Source: Bradyrhizobium diazoefficiens
Lineage (GTDB): Bacteria; Pseudomonadota; Alphaproteobacteria; Rhizobiales; Xanthobacteraceae
DNA length: 64,000 nt
Assembly (NCBI RefSeq): GCF_018131015.1
Contig: NZ_JAFCJJ010000007.1
Coordinates: forward strand, 124,001 to 188,000
Reading direction: 5' to 3'
Below the pieces are notes generated by a model that had not been told where the DNA came from, did not search any database, and was given only the letters and a program-made list of their open reading frames with translations. The position numbers were made by a program, and so were the translations under genes. Below are positions 8,879-16,165 of this stretch, in pieces (position 1 is the stretch's first letter; each line of letters opens with the position of its first letter).

Positions 8879-9415
8879 ATGCTGAAAGCTGTTGCCATCA
8901 TCGCCATCGTGCTCGCGGTTGGAATCGCGGCCGTCCTCGTCTTTGCCCTCGCCAAGCCCGATACCTTCCGCGTCGAGCGCTCGCTGGCCGTGAAGGCACA
9001 GGCCGGTGCCATCTATCCGCTGGTGGCCGATTTCCATCGCTGGACGGGCTGGTCGCCCTATGAGCAACGCGATCCCGCCATGAAGCGCACGTACGGTGGA
9101 ACCGCGGCGGGACAGGGCGCGACCTACGCCTGGGACGGCAACAACAATGTCGGCGCCGGCCACATGGAGATCCTCGAAGCCAATGCCTCGTCGAAACTCC
9201 GCATCAAGCTCGACTTCGAGCGTCCCTTTGAAGGCCACAACACAGCCGAGTTCACCTTTGTGCCGCAAGGCGATGCCACACTGGTCACATGGGCGATGTA
9301 CGGTCCGGCCCCGTTCATGTCCAAGCTGATGCAGGTGTTCATCAACATGGACACCATGATCGGCAAGGATTTTGAAACCGGCCTCGCCGGCCTGAAGATG
9401 CTCGCAGAGAAATAG
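8879..9415 (+). CDS. SRPBCC (START/polyketide cyclase-like) protein with N-terminal membrane anchor
   Basis: A 178-residue protein beginning with a single hydrophobic segment (about 3-25) followed by a SRPBCC domain with FRVERSLAVKAQAGAIYPLVADFHRWTGWSP as its first strand and helix. This fold forms a deep hydrophobic pocket for lipids or aromatic molecules. The ATG at 8879 follows a purine-rich site (AGGGAGA). SRPBCC, VOC and YCII proteins are frequent companions of ECF41/ECF42 sigma genes, so it may belong to the same regulon. Enzymatic role unknown. Confidence 0.82.
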   Translation: MLKAVAIIAIVLAVGIAAVLVFALAKPDTFRVERSLAVKAQAGAIYPLVADFHRWTGWSPYEQRDPAMKRTYGGTAAGQGATYAWDGNNNVGAGHMEILEANASSKLRIKLDFERPFEGHNTAEFTFVPQGDATLVTWAMYGPAPFMSKLMQVFINMDTMIGKDFETGLAGLKMLAEK

Positions 9416-9452
9416 CACCGAGGGCCCGAAGCAAAGCAAGCGGAGACAAACG

Positions 9453-9866
9453 ATGCTCAATCCCTATCTGTTCTATCAGGACACTTGCGAAGCGGCGTTC
9501 AACTTCTACGCCAGGATTCTCGGCGGCAAAATTGATGCGATGATGCGATCATCGGAGGCGCCGCCGGACATGCCCGCCGCGCCCGGCCGCGAGAAGACGA
9601 TCATGCATGCAAGGATGTCGCTGCCCGACGGCAGCGTGCTGATGGCGTCAGACGCTCCGCCGGAGCACGTGCAAAAACCCCAGGGCTTTTCCATCTCGCT
9701 GACGATCACGGACGTCGCGGACGCCGAGCGCAAGTTCAACGCGCTCGCCGAAGGCGGCACCGTTTCCATGCCCTTCAGCAAGACGTTCTGGGCCAAGGGC
9801 TTTGGCATGTGCGTCGACAGATTCGGCATTCCCTGGATGGTGAACTGCCCCGCCGAAGGCATGTGA
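9453..9866 (+). CDS. VOC family (PhnB-like) protein
   Basis: A 137-residue glyoxalase/bleomycin-resistance fold protein of the PhnB-like branch: starts MLNPYLFYQDTCEAAFNFY, with HARMSLPDGSVLMASD in the middle and FGMCVDRFGIPWMVN near the end. PhnB-like proteins have no well established reaction. It follows the SRPBCC gene by 37 bases with a good GGAG-type ribosome site before 9453, so the two are probably one transcript ending at the hairpin directly after it. Confidence 0.87.
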   Translation: MLNPYLFYQDTCEAAFNFYARILGGKIDAMMRSSEAPPDMPAAPGREKTIMHARMSLPDGSVLMASDAPPEHVQKPQGFSISLTITDVADAERKFNALAEGGTVSMPFSKTFWAKGFGMCVDRFGIPWMVNCPAEGM

Positions 9867-9879
9867 CGCGGGACGAACC

Positions 9880-9918
9880 GCGGGCACTCTCTTTTAAGAC
9901 GCATGAGAGAGTGCCCGC
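9880..9918 (+). terminator. Hairpin after the VOC gene
   Basis: Perfect 13-base arms at 9880-9892 and 9906-9918 with a 13-base loop. No strong T run follows, but the position 14 bases after a stop codon suits a terminator. Confidence 0.6.
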
Positions 9919-10151
9919 AGCGTTGTAAAATTGTCAGCCCCGGAACAGATCTGAGTCTTACGCATTCAACGCACGCTGCGCAAAAAGTAAGCAACGCGAA
10001 TCTGTCGCGGCGTAGTGGATCCCGCCGTGAACCGAAAACGCACCGCACAACAATTGGCGCAACATTAGGCTGTCACTCCGCGCCGGAATCGCTCATTGTG
10101 TTTCACAATAGCTACAAAACCAGGGTGGACGTACTTGGAAGGGAGCGACCG

Positions 10152-10247
10152 ATGGCAGCGGCGCTACAAATCAATTTCGCACTGTGGGGGATGCTCATCT
10201 GCGCCGGCATGATGGTCGCGCCGATGATCCAGGCTCTCTTCTCCTAG
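10152..10247 (+). CDS. Small single-span membrane protein, 31 residues
   Basis: Short reading frame (MAAALQINFALWGMLICAGM onwards) preceded at a proper distance by the purine-rich GGAAGGGAG. Residues 7-29 are hydrophobic and would span the membrane once. The stop codon is the first base triplet before a dispersed palindrome. I do not recognise a family; the ribosome site and composition are the only support. Confidence 0.5.
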   Translation: MAAALQINFALWGMLICAGMMVAPMIQALFS

Positions 10248-10396
10248 AGCATGATCCGGACCCGAAGGGCCGCGTCAGCGCAAAGTGCGAAGCAGTTTTC
10301 CCTCGCGACAAACGCGGAACGCGTTTGCGCGGAGATCATGCTCAAATAATAACCTAAAGCGCGATGACGATTCATCCTGATCTCATCGCGCTTTAG
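10247..10396. repeat. Dispersed composite palindrome (two nested hairpins)
   Basis: Two inverted repeats in tandem: GAGCATGATC at 10247-10256 pairs with GATCATGCTC at 10334-10343, and a perfect 14-base pair follows at 10354-10367 and 10383-10396. From general knowledge, elements beginning GAGCATGATCCGGA and ending in a TCATCGCGCTTTAG half are abundant between genes in Bradyrhizobium and relatives. The last bases form the stop of the small gene on the minus strand. Confidence 0.75.
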
Positions 10397-10572
10397 AAGA
10401 TCAGCCAGTTTGTGGCGGCCACGGCCGCCTGCGCGAGCACGTAGAGCCACGCGAAGGTCGCGGCTGCGCTCGTGAGCAGAAATGTCAGTGTGAAAGCCCG
10501 CTCGCTTCCCTTGTGCGGTAGCGGGGATTGGGCCTGCGTCCCGCATTGTCCGTCGGTGTTGATGCTGGTCAT
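10393..10572 (-). CDS. Small membrane protein, 59 residues
   Basis: Starts at ATG 10572 (MTSINTDGQCG), with GGAG eight bases upstream; an ATG 18 bases further upstream lacks a good site. Residues about 27-57 are hydrophobic, one membrane span. The stop codon lies inside the dispersed palindrome, so the repeat may have supplied the present C-terminus. No recognised family. Confidence 0.5.
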   Translation of the reverse strand: MTSINTDGQCGTQAQSPLPHKGSERAFTLTFLLTSAAATFAWLYVLAQAAVAATNWLIF

Positions 10573-10644
10573 GAGAAACTCCGCGGGCATCGGCGCCGTT
10601 TCCTGTATGCCAAGTCAACTTGGCTTTGGTGTGACGGTCGCGCG

Positions 10645-10983
10645 TCAGCCGACGAGCAGCGCGATCAACACGAAACTCAAGCTCATCATGACGGCCACCG
10701 GAATGACATAGTTGCCCGGTCGCGGCATCCGCTGTGGTTTTCGCCGTCGCGGCGCGTCGCCCAGCCAGCGCGCGGATTCCGATGTTGGGAGCGGAACCGG
10801 TGCGTCCGGGCCATTATACTTGACGTAGAGCTCGAGCAGCCGCAGCTCGGACGACAGGTCGATGAGGCCCTCGCGGTCGCGCCGCGACAGCACCTCGAAC
10901 TCGAGGGTTTCTTCGGAGCTCAGCGGACCGAGGACGATGCGTCCCTGGTCCGACAGGCGGTAACGAAAATCGATGGGCTGCAT
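10645..10983 (-). CDS. Hypothetical protein with C-terminal membrane anchor
   Basis: A 112-residue protein from ATG 10983 (MQPIDFRYRLSDQGR). The N-terminal part is charged and mostly helical; a basic, proline-containing stretch (DAPRRRKPQRMPRPG) precedes a C-terminal hydrophobic segment of about 20 residues, giving a tail-anchored topology with the bulk in the cytoplasm. No family recognised. The 274 bases to the next gene on the right hold no further gene that I can support. Confidence 0.6.
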   Translation of the reverse strand: MQPIDFRYRLSDQGRIVLGPLSSEETLEFEVLSRRDREGLIDLSSELRLLELYVKYNGPDAPVPLPTSESARWLGDAPRRRKPQRMPRPGNYVIPVAVMMSLSFVLIALLVG

Positions 10984-11257
10984 CGCATGCGCCCCGTTGC
11001 AAAAATGACCAATATCGAAAATGCGGCGCCGCTCTATTCGTTGCTGGAGCTGTGACGCTCCTTCTGCCACTCGCGTTCCGGAAAAATACCGACCTCTCCG
11101 CTACCATCTTAGACGGCCAGGACGAGCTGGAAACCGCGTAAATTGGGCACGCGTTGCGGAAGGGATGAGCGGATTTCGCATCGGCGGGCCGCGTCTGCCC
11201 AATCGGCGTACAGCGGCCGCGTCCATTCAAGTCAGGTCGCGCGAGGGGAACCGGCGG

Positions 11258-11695
11258 TCAGCGACAGCGCGGATAGATCGCGGCGAGCTCGCGTCCCCTG
11301 AGCAACAGCAGCCGCGAGGTCAGTCCGCCGCGGCGGCTGATCCAGTCGCGGACCAGGCGGGGATAGGCCCGCAGCACCACTTCGGACGCCGCCGGCTCGG
11401 CATAGAATCGTCCGCGCCGGTCGACCGAGCGCGCCGCGTGGAAGCCGAGCACCGCGCGCCTTGTGACGCAGATGCGCTCGCCCGGCACGATGCTCAGCAC
11501 CAGCGTGCAGGCGGACAGGCATGGCCCGTCGATCACCACGCGCTCGCCGCTGTCGCGGACCTGCTCGAACAAATCGAGGAACGGCCCGACCGCGCCGCCA
11601 GGGCTCTGGAGGATGCGGACCTCGGCCGAGGCCGGCGCGGTGGCGAGCAATGCCGAGGCGAGCATACCCACTTTGACGAAGGCGGCGCGTCGCAT
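11258..11695 (-). CDS. Exported ClpP/crotonase-like protein (COG3904-like)
   Basis: A 145-residue protein with a signal peptide (about 1-24, cleavage near ASA). The mature part has SPGG at 31-34 (oxyanion-type turn), GPCLSAC at 57-63 with Ser61 in the nucleophile position, and GFH at 84-86, the layout of periplasmic ClpP-like proteins grouped as COG3904. It is shorter than typical ClpP. An acidic third catalytic residue is not obvious. It starts 17 bases after the SDR gene's stop on the same strand, so it is probably the second gene of that transcript. Proteolytic activity is inference. Confidence 0.7.
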   Translation of the reverse strand: MRRAAFVKVGMLASALLATAPASAEVRILQSPGGAVGPFLDLFEQVRDSGERVVIDGPCLSACTLVLSIVPGERICVTRRAVLGFHAARSVDRRGRFYAEPAASEVVLRAYPRLVRDWISRRGGLTSRLLLLRGRELAAIYPRCR

Positions 11696-11711
11696 GATGC
11701 ACTCCAGGTGC

Positions 11712-12500
11712 CTAGCCGTTGCGGCGCTCTCCGCGCAGCGTCGGCAGGCCGATGCCGGCCGCATCGAAGCCGCCATCGACGGCCAAAATTTGACCGGTGA
11801 TGTAGCTCGATCGTTCCGAGCACAGAAAGTAGATCGCTTCGGCGAGCTCCTCTTCGAGGCCGTAGCGGTTGAGCGGGATGGCGTCGTGATAATCGGCGCG
11901 GATCTCCGGCGTGTGCACCTCTTTCGCCATCGCGGTGTCGACCGGCCCGGGCGCGACCGCGTTGACGCGGATGTTGAGCGAGGCAAGCTCGACCGCGAGC
12001 TGCTTGGTCAGGTGCGCAAGCCCCGCCTTGCTGGTGCCGTAGGCCGAGCGCAGGGTCGAGGCGCGCACCGCCGAGATCGAGGTGATGTTGACGATGGCCC
12101 CGCTGTTGCCGTCGCGCATCAAGGGCACCGCGGCCTTGGTGCAGAGGAACGGGCCGGTGAGGTTGACCTCGAGCACGCGGCTCCAGTCCGCATCCGACGT
12201 CTCCATCAGCGGCGCGAACACCGCGATGCCGGCATTGTTGACCAGCGCATCGAGCCGGCCGAACTGCCGCGCCAGTGTGGTCATGGCGGCATCGACCGCG
12301 GCGCGGTTCGAGACGTCGCAGGTCAGCGCCAGCGTCGCCTCGCTCCGGCCGATGTCGGCGACGGCGCGGCTGAGCAACTCGCCCTCGATGTCGAGCAGCG
12401 CCACGCGCCAGCCCTCGGCCAGGAACTTCTTCGCAGCCGCAAGCCCGATGCCGCGTGCGGCGCCGGTGACGAGAGCGACTTTTTGCTGGGCTTGCGGCAT
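11712..12500 (-). CDS. Short-chain dehydrogenase/reductase
   Basis: A 262-residue classical SDR: cofactor motif TGAARGIG at 12-19, an Asp at the end of strand 2 (DIEG) favouring NAD(H), NNAG at 88-91, catalytic Ser141 or Ser143, Tyr154 and Lys158, and the C-terminal GQILAVDGGFD. These enzymes oxidise or reduce alcohol/ketone pairs; substrate cannot be assigned. The divergent cupin gene begins 94 bases to the right. Confidence 0.92.
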   Translation of the reverse strand: MPQAQQKVALVTGAARGIGLAAAKKFLAEGWRVALLDIEGELLSRAVADIGRSEATLALTCDVSNRAAVDAAMTTLARQFGRLDALVNNAGIAVFAPLMETSDADWSRVLEVNLTGPFLCTKAAVPLMRDGNSGAIVNITSISAVRASTLRSAYGTSKAGLAHLTKQLAVELASLNIRVNAVAPGPVDTAMAKEVHTPEIRADYHDAIPLNRYGLEEELAEAIYFLCSERSSYITGQILAVDGGFDAAGIGLPTLRGERRNG

Positions 12501-12593
12501 CTGCTGATTGGTCCTGTGTTCGAAAGGCTGGTTGCGCGCGAGCGCCCGTGCCTTATTACTTCGCTTTCGTCCCGTTGAGAAAGGTCAGATGTC

Positions 12594-12971
12594 ATGCCGA
12601 TCGATCCCGACGCATCGTCGCTGGAGGTGTGGCGGCCCGGCGTGACCACGCGGATGGTGACCTCCGCACGCAATGGCGCCACCGCGCTCTGCATCTTCGA
12701 GCAGTGGGTCGATCCCGGCGCCGGCGCGCCGACCCACAGCCACGCTGTCGAGGAGGTGCTGACGGTGCGCGCGGGCGAGGCCGAGATGTGGATCGACGCC
12801 GAGCACGTCACAGTGACGGTCGGCCAGTCGCTGCTGATCCCGGCCGGGCGAAATCACGGCTTCCGCAATTCGGGCACGGCGACCCTGCATGTCCACGCCG
12901 TGCTCGCCTCCGCGATCTTCGAGGCACTGCCGGAAGGCGCCTGCGACGTGACGCGGCGATGGGAACATTAG
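12594..12971 (+). CDS. Small cupin-domain protein
   Basis: A 125-residue single-domain cupin. Motif 1 is present as a His-containing segment (APTHSHAVEEVLTV, residues about 44-57) and motif 2 around PAGRNHGFRNSG (about 83-94). The two His of motif 1 plus the later Glu and His could bind a metal. Such cupins act as dioxygenases, isomerases or binding proteins; nothing here decides. It is divergent from the SDR gene. Confidence 0.85.
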   Translation: MPIDPDASSLEVWRPGVTTRMVTSARNGATALCIFEQWVDPGAGAPTHSHAVEEVLTVRAGEAEMWIDAEHVTVTVGQSLLIPAGRNHGFRNSGTATLHVHAVLASAIFEALPEGACDVTRRWEH

Positions 12972-13116
12972 CCGCGTGCTGGCGGCCGGCGCAAACAAGC
13001 GCCGAAATAATTCTCGTCCCCGTGTCGGTTCCGTAAGAAGACGTTCGTCTTACAGGGGAGCGCGGGTCGGGGCGGCCCGTCGTTCCGGAAAGACCGAGCA
13101 AACCAAGGACTTCCCA

Positions 13117-13521
13117 ATGCGATTCATGATGCTGATGATCCCGCTCGGCTACGAGACTGCGCCGCCCGACGTCCAGCTCGATCCCGAACGCGTCGCCGCG
13201 ATGATGCGCTACAACGAGGCGCTGAAGGATGCGGGCGTGCTGATCACGCTCGACGGCCTGCATCCGCCCTCGACGGGCGCGCGCGTCTCGTTTGCGACCG
13301 GCGTGCCTGTCGTGACCGACGGCCCCTTCACCGAGGCCAAGGAAGTCCTGGGCGGTTACTGGATGATCGACGTCGCCTCGCGGGAGGAGGCGATCGCCTG
13401 GGCCAGCAAATGCCCGGCCTCGGCCAACGAGATCATCGAGATCCGCCAGGTGCAGGAGATGACCGATTTCCCGCCCGAGGTACAGGCAGCCGCCGCCGGC
13501 TTTGCCGAGCTGAAGAAATAA
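13117..13521 (+). CDS. YCII/DGPF-domain protein
   Basis: A 134-residue YCII-family protein with the DGPFTEAKE signature near residues 68-76, the same motif as the sigma-linked protein at 6977-7345 but only distantly similar overall. ATG at 13117 is preceded by an AAGGA-like site. Another YCII-like gene follows after 47 bases. No sigma factor gene adjoins this pair, so it may be an unlinked target of the ECF42 factor encoded 5 kb to the left. Confidence 0.88.
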   Translation: MRFMMLMIPLGYETAPPDVQLDPERVAAMMRYNEALKDAGVLITLDGLHPPSTGARVSFATGVPVVTDGPFTEAKEVLGGYWMIDVASREEAIAWASKCPASANEIIEIRQVQEMTDFPPEVQAAAAGFAELKK

Positions 13522-13568
13522 CGCGCCACGATCCACCCCATTCAATCGTTCAACAGGAGAAGCGACCA

Positions 13569-13931
13569 ATGAGCAACGACACCTATCTCGCCGTCTTCCT
13601 CGGCAGCAAGACCAGCCCGAAGATGGCCGCATGGAACGCACTGTCCGACGCCGATCGCAAGAAGAAGGAGCAGGAAGGCATCGCAGCGTGGAAGGGCTGG
13701 GTCGAGAAGCACCAGGGTGCGATCCAGGCCATGGGCGGCCCGCTCGGCAAGACCAAGAAGGTCGACGCGACCGGCCTTTCCGATATCGCCAACGAGATGG
13801 GCGCCTTTACCGTGGTCCGCGCCGCTTCCCACGAAGCGGCTGCCAAAATGTTCGAGAACCACCCGCATTTCGCGATCTTCCCCGGCGAACGGGTCGAGAT
13901 CATGCCGGTGCTGCCGATCCCGGGCGGCTAG
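13569..13931 (+). CDS. YCII-like domain protein, second of a pair
   Basis: A 120-residue protein beginning MSNDTYLAVFLGSKTSPKM. The ferredoxin-like pattern of YCII proteins is seen in the closing part (AAAKMFENHPHFAIFPGERVEI), though the DGPF motif itself is absent. A clean AGGAGAAG ribosome site precedes ATG 13569. Likely co-transcribed with the preceding YCII gene. Function unknown. Confidence 0.82.
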   Translation: MSNDTYLAVFLGSKTSPKMAAWNALSDADRKKKEQEGIAAWKGWVEKHQGAIQAMGGPLGKTKKVDATGLSDIANEMGAFTVVRAASHEAAAKMFENHPHFAIFPGERVEIMPVLPIPGG

Positions 13932-13941
13932 GTTCCACGCA

Positions 13942-14020
13942 GTCGTTCCGGGGCGCCCGAAAGGGCGAACCCGGAATCTCGAGATTCCGGGTCCGGCTCT
14001 TCGAGCCGTCCCGGAATGAC
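13942..14020. repeat. Intergenic palindromic repeat, family B copy 1
   Basis: Outer arms GTCGTTCCGGGG and CCCGGAATGAC are imperfect complements, and the centre is a perfect 24-base palindrome at 13969-13992. Its sequence theme (cattccggg / cccggaat) recurs at 24342-24486. It lies after the YCII pair and may stop their transcription. Confidence 0.75.
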
Positions 14021-14081
14021 TACGGAGAAAACACGGGATTCATCAAATCCGGCCCGCGCTAGTGACCTTCGCGCCCGGCTC

Positions 14082-14100
14082 ATGTAAAAGCCGTTCACAT
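14082..14100. promoter_or_regulatory. Candidate operator over the TetR start codon
   Basis: A 19-base imperfect palindrome, ATGTAAA-N5-TTCACAT, ending on the first two bases of the regulator's ATG. It shares its size and outer bases with the perfect palindrome at 14904-14922 just after the regulator gene. Together they suggest one regulator binding both, with autorepression here. Confidence 0.55.
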
Positions 14101-14836
14101 GAGCTGGCGCAAGGAGCAGCGCCGCGCCGAGCGCGGCTATCACCACGGCAATCTGAAGGAAGCCCTGTTGCAGGCCGCTCTCGGGCTGATCGCCGAGAAG
14201 GGCGCCGCAGGGTTCACCTTTGCCGATGCCGCGCGCATGGCCGGCGTCAGCGCGGCGGCGCCCTACCGGCATTTCCGCGATCGCGACGAGCTGCTGTCCT
14301 CGATCGCCCAGCGCGGCTTCGAGCAGTTCGAGCAGCGTCTCACCGCGGCCTGGGACGACGGCCGGCCCGACACTGTCACCGCGTTCGAGCGCGTCGGCCG
14401 GGCCTATCTCGCCTTCGCCCGCGAGGAGCCCGCCTTCTATGGCGCGATGTTCGAGTCGGGCCTGCCGGTCGATGCCAATCCGGCGTTGCAGGCGGCGAGC
14501 GAGCGCGCTTTCAACATCATTCGCGCCGCGGCTGAGCGGCTCGCGGCGCTGGCGCCGCCCGGCACGCCGCGTCCTCCGGCGATGATGATGGCGCTGCACA
14601 TCTGGTCGATGGCGCATGGCGTGGCCTCGCTGTTCTCGCGCGGCGATGCGGCGCGGCGAAAGCTGCCGATGTCGCCGGACGAGCTGCTCGAGGCCGAGGT
14701 GCTGATCTATCTGCGCGGGCTCGGCTTCCCGACCGACCGCCCCTCGGGAAAGAGCGCCGAGCCGCCGCCCGTGCCACCGGAGGCATCCTCCGGTTCTGGC
14801 GTGCCGCCCGGCGGCCCCTGGGGCAAGCCGAAATAA
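14099..14836 (+). CDS. TetR/AcrR family regulator with WHG-type C-terminal domain
   Basis: A 245-residue regulator. The N-terminal HTH (about 17-65) reads GFTFADAARMAGVSAAAPYRHF followed by RDRDELLSSIA. The C-terminal part contains the WSMAHGVASL segment that typifies the WHG/TetR_C_33 ligand domain. The last 25 residues are proline- and glycine-rich and probably disordered. Two matching 19-base palindromes, one over its own start and one before the DUF2852 gene 100 bases downstream, point to autoregulation and to that gene as target. Confidence 0.9.
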   Translation: MSWRKEQRRAERGYHHGNLKEALLQAALGLIAEKGAAGFTFADAARMAGVSAAAPYRHFRDRDELLSSIAQRGFEQFEQRLTAAWDDGRPDTVTAFERVGRAYLAFAREEPAFYGAMFESGLPVDANPALQAASERAFNIIRAAAERLAALAPPGTPRPPAMMMALHIWSMAHGVASLFSRGDAARRKLPMSPDELLEAEVLIYLRGLGFPTDRPSGKSAEPPPVPPEASSGSGVPPGGPWGKPK

Positions 14837-14903
14837 AATTGCGCAAATAATTCGCTCGCGCTGTCTTGCGGCCGGCTTGACAAAAACGCTGGATGATTTA
14901 GCT

Positions 14904-14922
14904 ATGTAAATGTTATTTACAT
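14904..14922. promoter_or_regulatory. Perfect 19-base palindrome before DUF2852 gene (candidate TetR operator)
   Basis: ATGTAAAT-GTT-ATTTACAT is exactly symmetric. A perfect -35 hexamer TTGACA lies at 14877-14882, so the palindrome would cover the -10 region and transcription start. It resembles the palindrome at 14082-14100 over the TetR start. Repressor binding here would block polymerase. Confidence 0.65.
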
Positions 14923-14955
14923 TCACAACGGCGTGATGCCGTGATGGAGACGGAA

Positions 14956-15441
14956 ATGGCCTACACCGCTGATGTCAATCGCTGGCGCGGCCCTTCGGAC
15001 CAACACTATGAGCGCCCCCATATGCTCGATACGCCCTGGCATCCCGGCTGGATCGCCGTGACCATCCTCGGCTTCATCATCTGGTGGCCGATCGGACTTG
15101 CCCTTCTCTTTTTCACACTCGGGAGCAGAAGAATGTCGTGCTGGAGCAACCAGGATCGCTGGCAGAACAAGATGGAGCGGATGCAGTACAAGATGGATCG
15201 GATGAAGGACCGCATGGAGCGCCGCGGCTTCGGCTTTGGTTTCGGTCCGCCGACCTCCGGCAACCGCGCCTTCGACGAATACCGCGCCGAGACGCTGTCG
15301 CGGCTCGAGGAGGAGCAGCGCGAGTTCAAGGACTTCCTGGTCCGCCTGCGCCACGCCAAGGACAAGGAAGAGTTCGACCAGTTCATGGCGCAGCACCGCA
15401 CCCGGCCGACGCCGCCGCCGAATGACCAGCCGCAGGGCTGA
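14956..15441 (+). CDS. DUF2852 membrane protein with coiled coil
   Basis: A 161-residue protein counted from ATG 14956, chosen because GGAGACGGA sits immediately upstream; ATG at 14944 or GTG at 14941 are alternatives. One membrane span lies near residues 31-54 (WIAVTILGFIIWWPIGLALL), then a cytoplasmic segment rich in Met, Lys, Arg and Asp (DRMKDRMERR), and a helical C-terminal part probably forming a coiled coil. DUF2852 is common in alphaproteobacteria and has no assigned function. A candidate TetR operator overlaps its promoter. Confidence 0.85.
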   Translation: MAYTADVNRWRGPSDQHYERPHMLDTPWHPGWIAVTILGFIIWWPIGLALLFFTLGSRRMSCWSNQDRWQNKMERMQYKMDRMKDRMERRGFGFGFGPPTSGNRAFDEYRAETLSRLEEEQREFKDFLVRLRHAKDKEEFDQFMAQHRTRPTPPPNDQPQG

Positions 15442-15510
15442 ACCGTAAAGGCTGATCCGGACACCTCTCAAAGCCTTCAGGCACACGCCCCCAAAGCCCT
15501 GATGGCCCTG

Positions 15511-15553
15511 AGCCGCCCGCCTGCGCATCCCGCAGGCGGGCGGTTCGGTTTTC
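15511..15553 (+). terminator. Rho-independent terminator after DUF2852 gene
   Basis: Fifteen-base GC-rich arms (15511-15525 and 15531-15545, one G-T pair) with a five-base loop, followed by CGGTTTTC. Good stem and short T run 70 bases after the stop codon. Confidence 0.75.
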
Positions 15554-15709
15554 GGGAGACTGAAGACAGCCGTCATGCCCGCCTCTGCTCCGGCAGGCGT
15601 TCGTTCTGTGGCGTTGATCACGCACATGTGCAGGGCCGCTAGAACCCAATTCGCGGCAGGCCCGACCAAGCCCTGAGCGCGCGCCTCCCGCGCGCCGACG
15701 GGTACGACC

Positions 15710-15967
15710 ATGACCGACGCCGAACGTAACCAGATCAGCCAGCGCATCGCGCTGTTCGAGCGCGCCGCGGCGCTGTTCAACCGGTTCGGAACGCTTGTCC
15801 CGGTGGCGATCGCATTCCTCAATCGCTGGCCGACGGAAGTCGAGCTCTATCCGCAGTGGCAGGTCGGCGAATCCTGGCGGTTCTTCCTCAGCTTCTATCT
15901 CTACGTGCTCGCCTCGTTCGCGCTCCGCCGGGCGATCTCGTTTGCGAAGGCGGGAACTGAGCCATGA
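15710..15967 (+). CDS. Hypothetical small membrane protein
   Basis: An 85-residue protein beginning MTDAERNQISQRIALFERAA. The first half is an amphipathic helix; residues about 55-75 (WRFFLSFYLYVLASFALRR) can span the membrane. The stop overlaps the next small reading frame (ATGA), suggesting coupled translation. No family recognised and the ribosome site is weak. Confidence 0.62.
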   Translation: MTDAERNQISQRIALFERAAALFNRFGTLVPVAIAFLNRWPTEVELYPQWQVGESWRFFLSFYLYVLASFALRRAISFAKAGTEP

Positions 15968-16110
15968 TGATGCTCCGTGATTTCGCGCTCTTCGTTCTCC
16001 CGGCCTTGGTCGCGGCAGGCGGCTGGCTCCATGCGCTCGGCCTGCGCAGGCAGATGCGGGCTGGGGAACGTGAACGTGATCGGGTCCCGGCGGCACGATT
16101 GGCGCCGTAG
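15964..16110 (+). CDS. Hypothetical 48-residue protein coupled to the preceding gene
   Basis: Starts at the ATG that overlaps the upstream stop by four bases. MMMLRDFALFVLPALVAAGG opens with a hydrophobic segment of about 18 residues and ends in a charged tail. The overlap and the membrane-like start are its only support. Confidence 0.45.
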   Translation: MMMLRDFALFVLPALVAAGGWLHALGLRRQMRAGERERDRVPAARLAP

Positions 16111-16165
16111 TCCGGACCGCCTATATCTGCCGGCACAAGCACGCACGAACCGATCGGGGGCGGCG

